64,000 nucleotides of DNA, taken from the NCBI GenBank assembly GCA_024958655.1, contig JANWUR010000012.1, positions 53,213-117,212 on the forward strand, given 5' to 3'. Shown here piece by piece: positions 44,075-53,538 of this stretch; positions within the stretch are counted from its first letter, which is position 1; every line of letters begins with the position of its first letter. This DNA is from Cyanobium sp. FGCU6 (GTDB taxonomy: Bacteria; Cyanobacteriota; Cyanobacteriia; PCC-6307; Cyanobiaceae). The notes beneath the pieces are model-generated. The model ran no database searches, was not told the DNA's origin, and saw only the letters and a list, made by a program, of their open reading frames with translations. The translations under genes were made by a program, and so were the position numbers.

Positions 44075-46384
44075 TCAGAGGGCAAGCGGATCGGGGTCGA
44101 TCGCCAGGCTCACCCCGCGCGGCAGCATCGCCCGCAGCTCAGGTTCCGCCGGCAGGGGCAGCGGGGATCCGGTGTCCTCGCCGCGCTCGTGAGCTGGACC
44201 GTGGAGCAGCAACTGCCAGCGGCTGCGGCCGGCCACGCGGGCTACCGGAGCAGGCGCAGGACCGATCAGCGCCCAGCCTGCCGACTCAAGCCCGGCTCGG
44301 ATCCGTTCCGCCAGGGTCGTGGCTGCGGTGGCCGTGGCGCTTGCGGTGGGTCCCGCGAGCCTCAGCAGGCAGGCCCGGCTGAAGGGCACCAGTCCCCCAT
44401 GGCGCCGCTGGGCCAGCTCTTCCTCCAGGAATCGCTCGTAGCGTCCGTCCACAAGATGACGCAGTACCGGATGCTCCGGGCAGTAGGTCTGTACCAGCAC
44501 CTCTCCCGGTTGCTCCCCCCGCCCGGCCCGGCCCGCCAGTTGCAGAAGGAGCTGAAGGCACTGCTCGCCGGAGCGCAGATCGGGCCGGTGCAGCAACCCA
44601 TCAGCCGCCAGAACGGCGGCCAGGGTCACCCGCGGCAGATCCATCCCCTTGGCCAGCATCTGGGTGCCCACCAGCACATCGGCCTCACCCGCGGCGAAGC
44701 GCTCCAGCAGGCGCCGGTGACCGTCGCGGCCGCGGGTGCTGTCGTGGTCGAAGCGCAGCAGGCGCAGGTCCCCGAGCTCCTCCGCCAGCTGCTCCATCAC
44801 CCTCTGGGTGCCGGCGCCGAAGGGCTTGAAGGCCGTGGAGCCGCAGTGCCCGCAGCGATCGCCCGGGTCCTGACGGTGGTCACACCAGTGGCAGCGGAGC
44901 CATTCCCGTCCGCTGCTGTGGCGGTGCACCGTCAGGGCCACGTCGCAGTGGGGACACAGCACTGCCTCTCCGCAGCTGCGGCAGCTCAAGAACGCGTGGT
45001 ATCCCCGCCTCGGCACCAATACAACCGCCTGTTCCTGCCGCTCCTTCAGCCGTTCCAGCCGTCCCATCAGGGCGCGGCTGATCAGCCGCCGATGGCCTTC
45101 CGCCAGTTCCAGACGCATGTCCACCAGCCGCACCTCAGGCAGCGGACGGGCTCCGATCCGCTCCGGCAGCCGCAGCAGGCGGGCGCCGCCTCCGGGGTCG
45201 TGGCAGGCCAGCCAGCTCTCCAGGGATGGGGTGGCACTGCCCAGCAGCAGCCGGGCGCCGGAGCGGGACGCCCGTTGCCGGGCCACGTCCCGGGCGTGGT
45301 AGCAGGGCATCGGGCTCTCCTGCTTGTAGGCGCTGTCGTGCTCCTCATCCAGCACGATCAGGCCCAGGGGATCGAGGGGAAGGAACACCGCCGAGCGCGT
45401 CCCCACCGCCACCAGCGACTCCCCCTCTCTGGCGGCCTCGAGGCAGCGCCGCCATGTTTCCACCCGCTGCCCGTTCGAGAGCCCGCTGTGGTATTCCACC
45501 ACCGCGTCGCCGAAACGGCTGCGGCAGCGATCCACCAGCTGGGGAATCAGCCCGATCTCCGGCGCCAGCATCAGCACGCTGCGGCCGGCTTGGCGTTCCC
45601 GTGCGGCCGCCTGCAGATACACCTCGGTCTTGCCGGCGCCGGTCACGCCCCACAGCAGCAGGACGGACCCGGGCTGGGCTTCGCCGATCGCCGCCAATGC
45701 CGTTTCCTGGTACGGGGTGAGCGGGCGGGACACCTCCACCGGGGGGTCTCCTGAAGCCCTGCCCAGGGTCTGGCGGGCGGGCGAATCCACCCGTTCGGCC
45801 ACGCGCCGCAGGAGGCCCCGCTCCTCGAGAGCGCTGATCACGCCGCGGCCGAACCCGTCGCGGCGTACCAGATCCTGCAGCCGCCGCCGGTCACCGTGGC
45901 GCCGCAGGTGGGCCAGCAGATCCCGTTGCCTGGCGGTGAGGGAGGCCTCTTCACCCGCTCCCTCAACACGCTCCAGCCACCATTGACGCCGGCCTTCTCC
46001 GCTGCGCGCACGCTGACCCAGCCAGCCGGGTGGCAGAGCGCTGCGCAGGGTGCGGAACAGACCCGTGTGACAGGCCCCGGCCACGTCGCGGATCAGCTCC
46101 TGCCAGGCCGGCGTTACCGCAGCACGCTGCAGAACGGCCTCCACCGGCAGGATCGTCTTCCCCCGGACATCGGCAGGCAACCGTTCCAGGTGTCCCACCA
46201 CGAGTCCGCTGTGGTGGCGTCCCTGCAGGCGGACCCTCACCAGATCCCCGACGCGAGCACCGCCATCAGGCCGATTGGCATTGGCATAGGTGAAGGCCTG
46301 GCCTTCGGAGCCCGCCTCCAGCCAGACCTGCACCCATGGTGGCTGCGGGACCGTCCCAGTGGTGCTCAGATCGGGGTGAGCCAA
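44075..46384 (-). CDS. priA: Primosomal protein N' (replication restart helicase)
   Basis: PriA restarts stalled replication forks and is a 3'-5' superfamily 2 helicase. The 769-residue product has an N-terminal DNA-binding region, Walker A GVTGAGKTEVYLQAAARE near residue 250, the DEEH box LIVLDEEHDSAYKQ near 345, and the zinc-binding cysteines CRSCGEAVLCPHCDVALTVH and CHWCDHRQDPGDRCGHCG near 460-510, then the conserved helicase C-terminal motifs (VLVGTQMLAKGMDLPRVTLAAVL and LLQLAGRAGRGEQPGEVLVQT). The start is a TTG at 46384; the family length is usually 700-820. It is divergent from rpoD, with the predicted rpoD promoter only a few bases from the priA start. Confidence 0.95.
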   Translation of the reverse strand: MAHPDLSTTGTVPQPPWVQVWLEAGSEGQAFTYANANRPDGGARVGDLVRVRLQGRHHSGLVVGHLERLPADVRGKTILPVEAVLQRAAVTPAWQELIRDVAGACHTGLFRTLRSALPPGWLGQRARSGEGRRQWWLERVEGAGEEASLTARQRDLLAHLRRHGDRRRLQDLVRRDGFGRGVISALEERGLLRRVAERVDSPARQTLGRASGDPPVEVSRPLTPYQETALAAIGEAQPGSVLLLWGVTGAGKTEVYLQAAARERQAGRSVLMLAPEIGLIPQLVDRCRSRFGDAVVEYHSGLSNGQRVETWRRCLEAAREGESLVAVGTRSAVFLPLDPLGLIVLDEEHDSAYKQESPMPCYHARDVARQRASRSGARLLLGSATPSLESWLACHDPGGGARLLRLPERIGARPLPEVRLVDMRLELAEGHRRLISRALMGRLERLKERQEQAVVLVPRRGYHAFLSCRSCGEAVLCPHCDVALTVHRHSSGREWLRCHWCDHRQDPGDRCGHCGSTAFKPFGAGTQRVMEQLAEELGDLRLLRFDHDSTRGRDGHRRLLERFAAGEADVLVGTQMLAKGMDLPRVTLAAVLAADGLLHRPDLRSGEQCLQLLLQLAGRAGRGEQPGEVLVQTYCPEHPVLRHLVDGRYERFLEEELAQRRHGGLVPFSRACLLRLAGPTASATATAATTLAERIRAGLESAGWALIGPAPAPVARVAGRSRWQLLLHGPAHERGEDTGSPLPLPAEPELRAMLPRGVSLAIDPDPLAL

Positions 46385-46386
46385 TC

Positions 46387-46415
46387 TTGCAAAGGTCGCG
46401 ACGCATTCCTACACT
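46387..46415 (+). promoter_or_regulatory. Predicted sigma-70-type promoter for rpoD
   Basis: A -35-like TTGCAA (46387-46392) is followed by exactly 17 bases and a -10-like TACACT (46410-46415). This is the best-matching promoter pattern I saw in the window and points towards rpoD. It overlaps the priA translation start region, so transcription of the two divergent genes may interfere. Predicted start is around 46422. Confidence 0.6.
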
Positions 46416-46838
46416 GTGGGGGTTGGACAGTCCAAAAGGCTGTCGTCGGAACCGGGCAGAGTTCCGTCCAGAGGGAAGACCCGTCGAGTTCGCCAGGGAT
46501 TCTGCGTCCCATTGGCCCTCCGGTCTGCGACCACCCCTGACATCGCTGTCGCGGCTGCCGTTGCAGCCAGGCTCATCGAACGTCGTCACTTCCGTCTCCG
46601 CCGCCTCTCCTCTCCGGAGCCGTTCCCTCTCTCCTTGTCCAACCACCTCTTCCATTGCCTTCGGCATGCCCGTGGCTGGCCCCCGTGTGGGCAGAGCCCG
46701 CCTGGGTGATCGACCTCTGCCGCCGGGATGTCTGTAGGCCCCCTGCCCGGCAACCCACCTCAGCTTCACGCATTGGATCCTTCGTCGGGTCCGCTCCTTT
46801 CCCCTCGTATCTCTGCCCCCGTCCCTCGGTCCCTGCCC
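46416..46838 (+). other. Long 5' leader upstream of rpoD
   Basis: This stretch of more than 400 bases between the predicted promoter and the chosen rpoD start has no convincing gene. It begins with a small hairpin near the predicted transcript 5' end (TTGGA-CAG-TCCAA, 46423-46435) and has another at 46553-46568 (GGCTGC-CGTT-GCAGCC). An in-frame start at 46728 could add 37 weakly conserved residues. A regulatory leader is possible but unproven. Confidence 0.45.
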
Positions 46839-48143
<1,305 letters not shown>

Positions 48144-48168
48144 ACAGGACGACCCGCCATGTCCACCG

Positions 48169-48197
48169 TCCAGGGTGGTACTCGTCACCACCCTGGA
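48169..48197 (+). terminator. Stem-loop terminator after rpoD
   Basis: An 11-base perfect inverted repeat (TCCAGGGTGGT/ACCACCCTGGA) with a 7-base loop (ACTCGTC) starts 25 bases after the rpoD stop codon and is followed by TTTCC. It is the strongest stem-loop I found downstream of a gene in this window and fits an intrinsic terminator, although the T-run is short. Confidence 0.75.
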
Positions 48198-48289
48198 TTT
48201 CCCAGATCGTCGATGCTGTAACATCAGTAAACCCCCCTGCCGACGGCGCCGGTCATTGATCCAAGCCGTTCCCGGGCTTTTTGGCGCCG

Positions 48290-49393
48290 ATGCCCTCCCC
48301 CGTCCGGCTTTCGGTCGTACTGCCCACCTACAACGAACGTGACAACATCCAGCCGCTGCTGGACAAGCTGTTGCCTTTACGTGAGCAGTATGACCTCGAG
48401 ATTCTGGTCGTCGATGACGACTCGGCCGACGGTACTGCCGAGTTGGTGCGTGATCTGGCCCATCATGAACGCTGTCTGCGCCTGATCCGGCGGGTCGGAC
48501 GGGCCGGACTGGCCAGCGCCATCAAGGAAGGACTCCTTGATGCCACCGGGGATCTGGCGGTGGTGATGGATAGTGATGGTCAGCACGAACCGGCCAGTGT
48601 CCGAAGGGCCCTGGAGAGCCTGCAGTCCGGCTCCTTCGACCTGGTGATCGGCAGCCGGTTTCATCCTGAGGCGTCGATCCTCGGCCTCAGCGGTCGTCGC
48701 GAGACGGGATCCACCTGGGCGAACCGGGTCGCCCGCTTCAGCCTCCCGCGGATCTACGCCCCGCTCACCGACCTGATGAGCGGTTTCCTGGCCGTGCGGC
48801 TCGACGCCGTTCTCCCGCTGGTGCGGCGGGTGGATGTCAACGGCTTCAAGTTCCTCTATGAGCTGCTGGCCGTGAGCCGGGGGCGGCTGCGGGTCCGGGA
48901 GATTCCGCTCACGTTCCAGCCCCGCACCCGGGGAACCTCGAAGCTCGATGTGGCGATCTTCTGGGATTTCCTGATCTCGATCCTCCACAGCCTCACCCTG
49001 AGGGTTCTACCCCGCCGGGCGATCAGTTTCGGGTTGGTGGGGATGCTGGGGGTTCTGGTCCAGTTGATCGCCTGTCAGTTGCTGATGGCCGTCGCTGGCC
49101 TCGCCTTCGAGCAGGCCCTGCCCTTCGCGGTGGTCGCGGCGGCAACCTCCAACTATCTGATCAACAATGCCCTCACCTTCCGCTTCCAGCGCCTGCATGG
49201 ACTGGCTCTGCTTGTCGGTCTGCTGAAGTTCCTGCTGGTGGCTTCCCTGCCGGTGCTGGCCAATGTGGGCCTGGCTTCCGCCTTTTACAGCTTCGTGGCC
49301 AGGGACACTCTCTGGGCGCAGCTGGCAGGAATCCTGGTGGTGTTCATCTGGAACTATGCCGCGTCCTCTCGGCTGGTCTGGAACAGCCCCTGA
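48290..49393 (+). CDS. Family 2 glycosyltransferase fused to a GtrA-like membrane domain
   Basis: The 367-residue product (ATG 48290, MPSPVRLSVVLPTYNE) has a GT-A domain of the polyprenyl-phosphate sugar synthase type: LSVVLPTYNERDNIQPLLDKLL, ILVVDDDSADGTAELV, VVMDSDGQHEPASV and LMSGFLAVRLDAV, as in DPM1-like enzymes that load mannose or glucose onto polyprenyl phosphate. The C-terminal 130 residues form four membrane helices of the GtrA family (FGLVGMLGVLVQLIACQLLMAVAG, SNYLINNALTFRFQR, VWNSP end). The next two genes encode an ArnT-like transferase and a PAP2 phosphatase, suggesting a lipid-linked sugar pathway. The TTG at 48281 is an alternative start. Confidence 0.9.
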   Translation: MPSPVRLSVVLPTYNERDNIQPLLDKLLPLREQYDLEILVVDDDSADGTAELVRDLAHHERCLRLIRRVGRAGLASAIKEGLLDATGDLAVVMDSDGQHEPASVRRALESLQSGSFDLVIGSRFHPEASILGLSGRRETGSTWANRVARFSLPRIYAPLTDLMSGFLAVRLDAVLPLVRRVDVNGFKFLYELLAVSRGRLRVREIPLTFQPRTRGTSKLDVAIFWDFLISILHSLTLRVLPRRAISFGLVGMLGVLVQLIACQLLMAVAGLAFEQALPFAVVAAATSNYLINNALTFRFQRLHGLALLVGLLKFLLVASLPVLANVGLASAFYSFVARDTLWAQLAGILVVFIWNYAASSRLVWNSP

Positions 49394-49481
49394 TTCTTTC
49401 GTCGCCGTCGCCTTCCAGACCACCCCGATGTCGTTTCGGACACCTAGTGTCCAGGCTGCCTCGATCCGGTGATCCGCCTCG

Positions 49482-51272
49482 ATGAACCTGCCGCCGGTCC
49501 CGTCCACTGCTGCGGACTCCCTGCGCCTCCGCCTCGGAGCGCTCGTCCTGTTGACGTTGCTCTGCTGGATCGCCTTCTTCCAGGGCCTCGGCACCCTCGG
49601 GCTGATGGACAAGACCGAAGCCCTGTTCGTGGAAGTCGCCCGAGGCATGGCCGACAGCGGCGACTGGATCACCCCGCGCTGGAACGGGGAGACCTTCTTC
49701 GACTACCCGGTCTGGGGGTACTGGTTGGTGGCCCTGAGTTTCCGCCTGTTCGGCCCGCTGGAGTGGGCTGCCCGGGTGCCCGCGGCCCTGTCCGCCACCC
49801 TCACAGTCCTGGCGCTGTTCGCCCTCTTGCTCCGGCTGGCCCAGCCTGATGAACCGCAGCGTCGGGTCGTCGGCCGGGCACTCCTGGGTGGGTCGGTGCT
49901 CGCCCTCTCTCCAGGCTGGGTGGGCTGGGGCCGCTCCTCGGTCACCGACATGTTCCTGGCCAGCGCCATCGCCCTGGCCCTGTTCAGCTTTCTCCTGGCC
50001 CATTTCTCGCCTGAGGATTCCGGGGACCGTCGCCTCGGCCATGCCGGTCTGGCCGTCTTCGCCGGGATTGCGGTGCTGGCCAAGGGGCCTGTAGGGCTGT
50101 TGCTGCCGGGCCTGGTCATCGTGGTCTATCTGCTGCTGCGGGGCCGGCTGTTCATCAGCCTGCGCCAGACCCCCTGGTTGCCGATGACCGCCCTGTTTCT
50201 GGGGGTGGCGGTGCCCTGGTACGCGATCGCCACCAAGGTCAACGGCGGCGAGTTTCTGACCCGGTTCCTCGGCTTCAGCAACCTGGAGCGCTTCACCTCG
50301 GTGATCTACGACCACCCTGGTCCCCCCTGGTTCTATCTGCCCTGGGTGCTGATCCTGCTGCTCCCATGGTCGCTGTTTCTGCCGGTCGCCGCGGCCAGGA
50401 TCCTGCCCCGTGGCCGAGCCGGCTGGGCCCGGTGGCGCCAGAGTCAGCCGGACGCCTCCGATCTCCCCCTGTTCGGCCTGGTATGGCTGGCGGTGGTGGT
50501 GCTGTTCTTCTCCGCCGCCGCCACGAAGCTTCCAGGCTACATCCTGCCGGCGGTACCAGGGGGCGCCCTGCTGGTTGGTCTGTTCTTCCGCCCCTTCAGT
50601 CCGATGGTTGGTGGCGTGGCCGGTGTCCATGCCGAGGGGGCTGGTGTGCGCATCACCGGCTGGCTGAACGCGCTGGTCCTCGCCCTGATGGCCGGGGCCG
50701 CCGCCGTCGCTCCCCGTCTGGCCGGTGGCGATCCCTCCCACCCCGGTTTCGCCGAGGCCGTGGCCGCCTCGGGCCTTCCCACCACCCTCGCCCTGGTGCT
50801 CGCCGCTGGCGCCCTTGCCCTGGCGGGCCTGCTGGTCATGGGGGGGGCCCAGGGCCTGCGCCGCCTCTGGGGACCCAACGCCGCCGCCATGCTGGCGGTT
50901 CTGGCCCTCGTGGTCCCCGGGGTCGGCAGGGTCATGGATCGGGAGCGGCAGGAACCTGTCCGCGAGCTGGCACGGCTGGCGGGTCAGCAGGTTCGCGGTG
51001 ATGAGCCCCTGCTGGTGGTCGGCTACAAGCGCTACAGCGTCGTCTTTTACAGCGGACGGCCCGTTCTGTTTGTGTCTGGGCCAGATCGTGCTCGTCGCGC
51101 CCTGCGTGAGCGGGCAGGTCCTCCCCCCTCCAGCCTTCTGCTGCTCGGCAGCGATGCCGAGCTGAAGGATTTCGGCCTGGGCGACGGCGTGGGAAGCACG
51201 CTGGCCCGCCGCGGCAGCCATCGGCTGCTGCGGCTGCCCGCCGCAAGCCTCCCGCAGGAGGGCGAACGTTGA
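49482..51272 (+). CDS. ArnT-like glycosyltransferase family 39/83 membrane protein
   Basis: The 596-residue product is a polytopic GT-C transferase that takes a sugar from polyprenyl phosphate. The first large loop has LGLMDKTEALFVEVARGMADSGDWITPRWNGETFFDYPVWGYW (split motif), the usual acidic catalytic region after the first helix; about ten hydrophobic helices follow and a soluble C-terminal domain lies after residue 475. The usual DE pair after helix 1 reads DKTE here. Acceptor (lipid A-like sugar, glycan or protein) cannot be inferred. It follows the GT2-GtrA gene by 88 bases and its stop overlaps the PAP2 gene start. Confidence 0.9.
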   Translation: MNLPPVPSTAADSLRLRLGALVLLTLLCWIAFFQGLGTLGLMDKTEALFVEVARGMADSGDWITPRWNGETFFDYPVWGYWLVALSFRLFGPLEWAARVPAALSATLTVLALFALLLRLAQPDEPQRRVVGRALLGGSVLALSPGWVGWGRSSVTDMFLASAIALALFSFLLAHFSPEDSGDRRLGHAGLAVFAGIAVLAKGPVGLLLPGLVIVVYLLLRGRLFISLRQTPWLPMTALFLGVAVPWYAIATKVNGGEFLTRFLGFSNLERFTSVIYDHPGPPWFYLPWVLILLLPWSLFLPVAAARILPRGRAGWARWRQSQPDASDLPLFGLVWLAVVVLFFSAAATKLPGYILPAVPGGALLVGLFFRPFSPMVGGVAGVHAEGAGVRITGWLNALVLALMAGAAAVAPRLAGGDPSHPGFAEAVAASGLPTTLALVLAAGALALAGLLVMGGAQGLRRLWGPNAAAMLAVLALVVPGVGRVMDRERQEPVRELARLAGQQVRGDEPLLVVGYKRYSVVFYSGRPVLFVSGPDRARRALRERAGPPPSSLLLLGSDAELKDFGLGDGVGSTLARRGSHRLLRLPAASLPQEGER

Positions 51273-51967
51273 AGGCTCACCCCTCCCCTCTCACGCCCCA
51301 GCTCTCTGGGCTGGTGCAGGAATGGCTGGCAGCCATGGGCTGGCTCCGCCTGGCGTTCGCCGCGATGTTCGCGGCTGCCATCGCCGGCTTCGGGCCCCGG
51401 CTGGCGGCAGAGCGCCATCCCCCTTTCGACGAGTCGGTGCTCACCTGGGTGCACGAGCACATCCCAGCCGCTTTCGGTCGCGTTCTGCTGCTCGTCTACC
51501 AGGCCAGCGGCGTCCACGTGACCGCGGTGCTCGTGCTGGCCGTGCTCATCTTCCTCACCGTGCGGCGGTTCTGGCCCGAACTGGCCTGCCTGGTGATCGG
51601 AACCGGCGGCATCCTGCTGATCGTGGACCGCTGGCTCAAGCCCCTGTTCGATCGCCGCCGGCCCAGCGACCGGTTGCTGGAGGACATCAGTGGCCGCAGC
51701 TTCCCCAGTGGCCATGCCGCCGGTTCGGTCGTGTTCTATTTCCTCGCCTGCACCCTGATCTCCGCCCACTATCCCCAGCTGCGCCGTCCCCTGTTCCTCG
51801 CCTCAGCCTGCTGGGTGGCGCTGGTCTGGCTCAGCACCCTCTACTGCCGTGCCCATTGGCTTACCGATATCGCCGCGGGCGCCGGCCTGGGCTTCGTCTG
51901 GCTGAGCTTCTGTCTGGCTGGCTTCAGCGTGTGGGAGGCCCGCTCCGGCCGGCGCCGTCATCCCTGA
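51269..51967 (+). CDS. PAP2 family membrane phosphatase
   Basis: The 232-residue product has about six transmembrane helices and the PAP2 signature: motif 1 KPLFDRRRP (Kx6RP), motif 2 RSFPSGHAAGSV and motif 3 STLYCRAHWLTDIAAG, where the usual Ser-Arg pair is Ser-Thr but the catalytic His and Asp are present. Family members dephosphorylate lipid phosphates such as undecaprenyl pyrophosphate. The start is a TTG whose last bases overlap the stop of the ArnT-like gene. Its likely job is recycling the lipid carrier used by the two preceding transferases, which is inference from position. Confidence 0.9.
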   Translation: MKAHPSPLTPQLSGLVQEWLAAMGWLRLAFAAMFAAAIAGFGPRLAAERHPPFDESVLTWVHEHIPAAFGRVLLLVYQASGVHVTAVLVLAVLIFLTVRRFWPELACLVIGTGGILLIVDRWLKPLFDRRRPSDRLLEDISGRSFPSGHAAGSVVFYFLACTLISAHYPQLRRPLFLASACWVALVWLSTLYCRAHWLTDIAAGAGLGFVWLSFCLAGFSVWEARSGRRRHP

Positions 51968-51999
51968 TCCACACCCCTGATCGCCGCTCCTGCATCCTG

Positions 52000-52443
52000 A
52001 TGGCAGCTCCCATTGTCCCCACCATGAGCGGCACCCCCGCCTCCGAGCCGTCCGATCTGGCTGGACTGCGCGGACTGCGTTCCGCGCCTGCGCTCGACGA
52101 GCTCCCGCGCCAGCAGCTGCGCACCCAGCTGGAGGAGCGGCTGGCAGCCTGCACCTGGTTCACCATCGGGATCATGGCCGCCTCCGCCGCTGCTGCGGTT
52201 GCCTCCCTGCGGGCCATGGAGCAGGCGCTGGGCTGGCCCGCCCTGGTGGCCGATCCGGCGGGCCCGCTCCCGGAGACTGTGCAGGGGCCGGTCTTTCTCA
52301 AGGGCAACCAACGCCATGGTCGCTTCCTGCTCCGCGCTGAAGCGGGACTGGGGGAGGGCATCCTGATCACCGGCCATCACCCCGAGGACCCCTCCGTGGA
52401 GGACACCTGGGGACCGCTCCCGCTCGACTTCTTCGGGGTCTGA
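52000..52443 (+). CDS. Hypothetical protein with one membrane helix
   Basis: The 147-residue product has a variable N-terminus (MAAPIVPTMSGTPASEPSDLAGLRGL), a hydrophobic alanine-rich segment at about residues 52-72 (FTIGIMAASAAAAVASLRAM), and a C-terminal domain with FLKGNQRHGRFLLRAEAGLGEGILITGHHPED. I cannot place it in a named family. ATG 52024 (MSGTPAS) is an alternative start. It follows the PAP2 gene by 32 bases and may belong to the same transcript; the 129-base gap before hemC holds a 14-base palindrome. Confidence 0.65.
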   Translation: MAAPIVPTMSGTPASEPSDLAGLRGLRSAPALDELPRQQLRTQLEERLAACTWFTIGIMAASAAAAVASLRAMEQALGWPALVADPAGPLPETVQGPVFLKGNQRHGRFLLRAEAGLGEGILITGHHPEDPSVEDTWGPLPLDFFGV

Positions 52444-52467
52444 ACCTGCCCGTGGAGACGGGGCTGC

Positions 52468-52481
52468 TGATCAGCTGATCA
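52468..52481. promoter_or_regulatory. Perfect 14-base palindrome upstream of hemC
   Basis: TGATCAGCTGATCA is a perfect inverted repeat with no spacer, about 90 bases upstream of the hemC ATG and 24 bases after the previous stop codon. It could be an operator for hemC or the remnant of a terminator. I know of no cyanobacterial regulator with this exact site. Confidence 0.35.
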
Positions 52482-52572
52482 ATGCTTGCGCTGCCGTGGC
52501 CGTGACGGTCCGGCGGCTCCCTAGTGTGGGCGGCTGTGATTCGGCAGTTCCCCTGCCCCCCCGAGCACCCCG

Positions 52573-53538
52573 ATGGCCGGTTCCTATCTGCGCATCGCCT
52601 CCCGCCGCAGCCAGCTGGCCATGGTCCAGACCCATTGGGTGCGCGATGAGCTCGGCAAGGCGCACCCAGGGCTGGAGATCAGCATCGAGGCCATGGCCAC
52701 GCAGGGCGACAAAATCCTCGACGTGGCCCTGGCCAAGATCGGTGACAAGGGCTTGTTCACCAAGGAGCTCGAGGCCCAGATGCTGGTGGATCGCGCCGAC
52801 ATCGCCGTCCACAGCCTCAAGGACCTGCCCACCAACCTGCCGGAGGGGCTGATGCTCGGCTGCATCACCGAGCGGGAGGATCCGGCCGATGCCCTGGTGG
52901 TGCATGAGAAGCACCGCGACAAGACCCTCGCCACCCTGCCGGCCGGTGCTGTGGTGGGCACCAGTTCCCTCCGCCGCCTGGCCCAGCTGCGTCACCATTT
53001 TCCCCAGCTCACCTTCAAGGACGTGCGGGGCAACGTGATCACCCGCCTGGAGAAGCTCGATTCCGGCGAGTACGACTGCCTGATCCTGGCCGCCGCCGGT
53101 CTCGGTCGCCTGGGGCTCGGCGATCGCATCCACGAGTTGATCGATCCCTCCATCTCCCTCCATGCCGTGGGCCAGGGGGCCCTCGGGATTGAATGTCGCC
53201 ATGGCGATACGGCGGTGCTGGAGCAGATCAAGGTGCTGGAGCACCGGCCCACGGCCCTGCGGTGTCTGGCTGAACGCGCCTTTCTGAGGGAACTCGAGGG
53301 GGGCTGTCAGGTGCCGATCGGCGTGAACACCCGCTTCGCGGAGCCCGACCGCGGCGGTGATCTGATCCTCACCGGCATGGTGGCGAGCCTCGATGGCCAG
53401 CGCCTGATCCGCGACGAGGTGCGCGGCGACCAGAACAACCCTGAGGCCCTGGGGATCGCCCTGGCCACGAGCCTGCGGGAGCAGGGTGCCGGAGCCATCC
53501 TGGAGGAGATCTTTGCCACCGTCCGGCCCGAGGCCTGA
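52573..53538 (+). CDS. hemC: Porphobilinogen deaminase (hydroxymethylbilane synthase)
   Basis: HemC joins four porphobilinogens into hydroxymethylbilane in tetrapyrrole synthesis. The 321-residue product has [35 protein letters not shown] (with the catalytic Asp), [38 protein letters not shown] and the cofactor-binding cysteine in [12 protein letters not shown] near residue 249. Length is normal. It ends inside the start of the next gene if the GTG of the CLC gene is real. It serves heme, chlorophyll and corrinoid synthesis; hemH, cobO and cobK lie elsewhere in the window. Confidence 0.97.
   Translation: MAGSYLRIASRRSQLAMVQTHWVRDELGKAHPGLEISIEAMATQGDKILDVALAKIGDKGLFTKELEAQMLVDRADIAVHSLKDLPTNLPEGLMLGCITEREDPADALVVHEKHRDKTLATLPAGAVVGTSSLRRLAQLRHHFPQLTFKDVRGNVITRLEKLDSGEYDCLILAAAGLGRLGLGDRIHELIDPSISLHAVGQGALGIECRHGDTAVLEQIKVLEHRPTALRCLAERAFLRELEGGCQVPIGVNTRFAEPDRGGDLILTGMVASLDGQRLIRDEVRGDQNNPEALGIALATSLREQGAGAILEEIFATVRPEA

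Noticed and set aside
49438-49452. Short inverted repeat GGACAC-CTA-GTGTCC before the ArnT-like gene
   Set aside because: Six-base stem without a T-run or conserved position; likely chance in GC-rich DNA.
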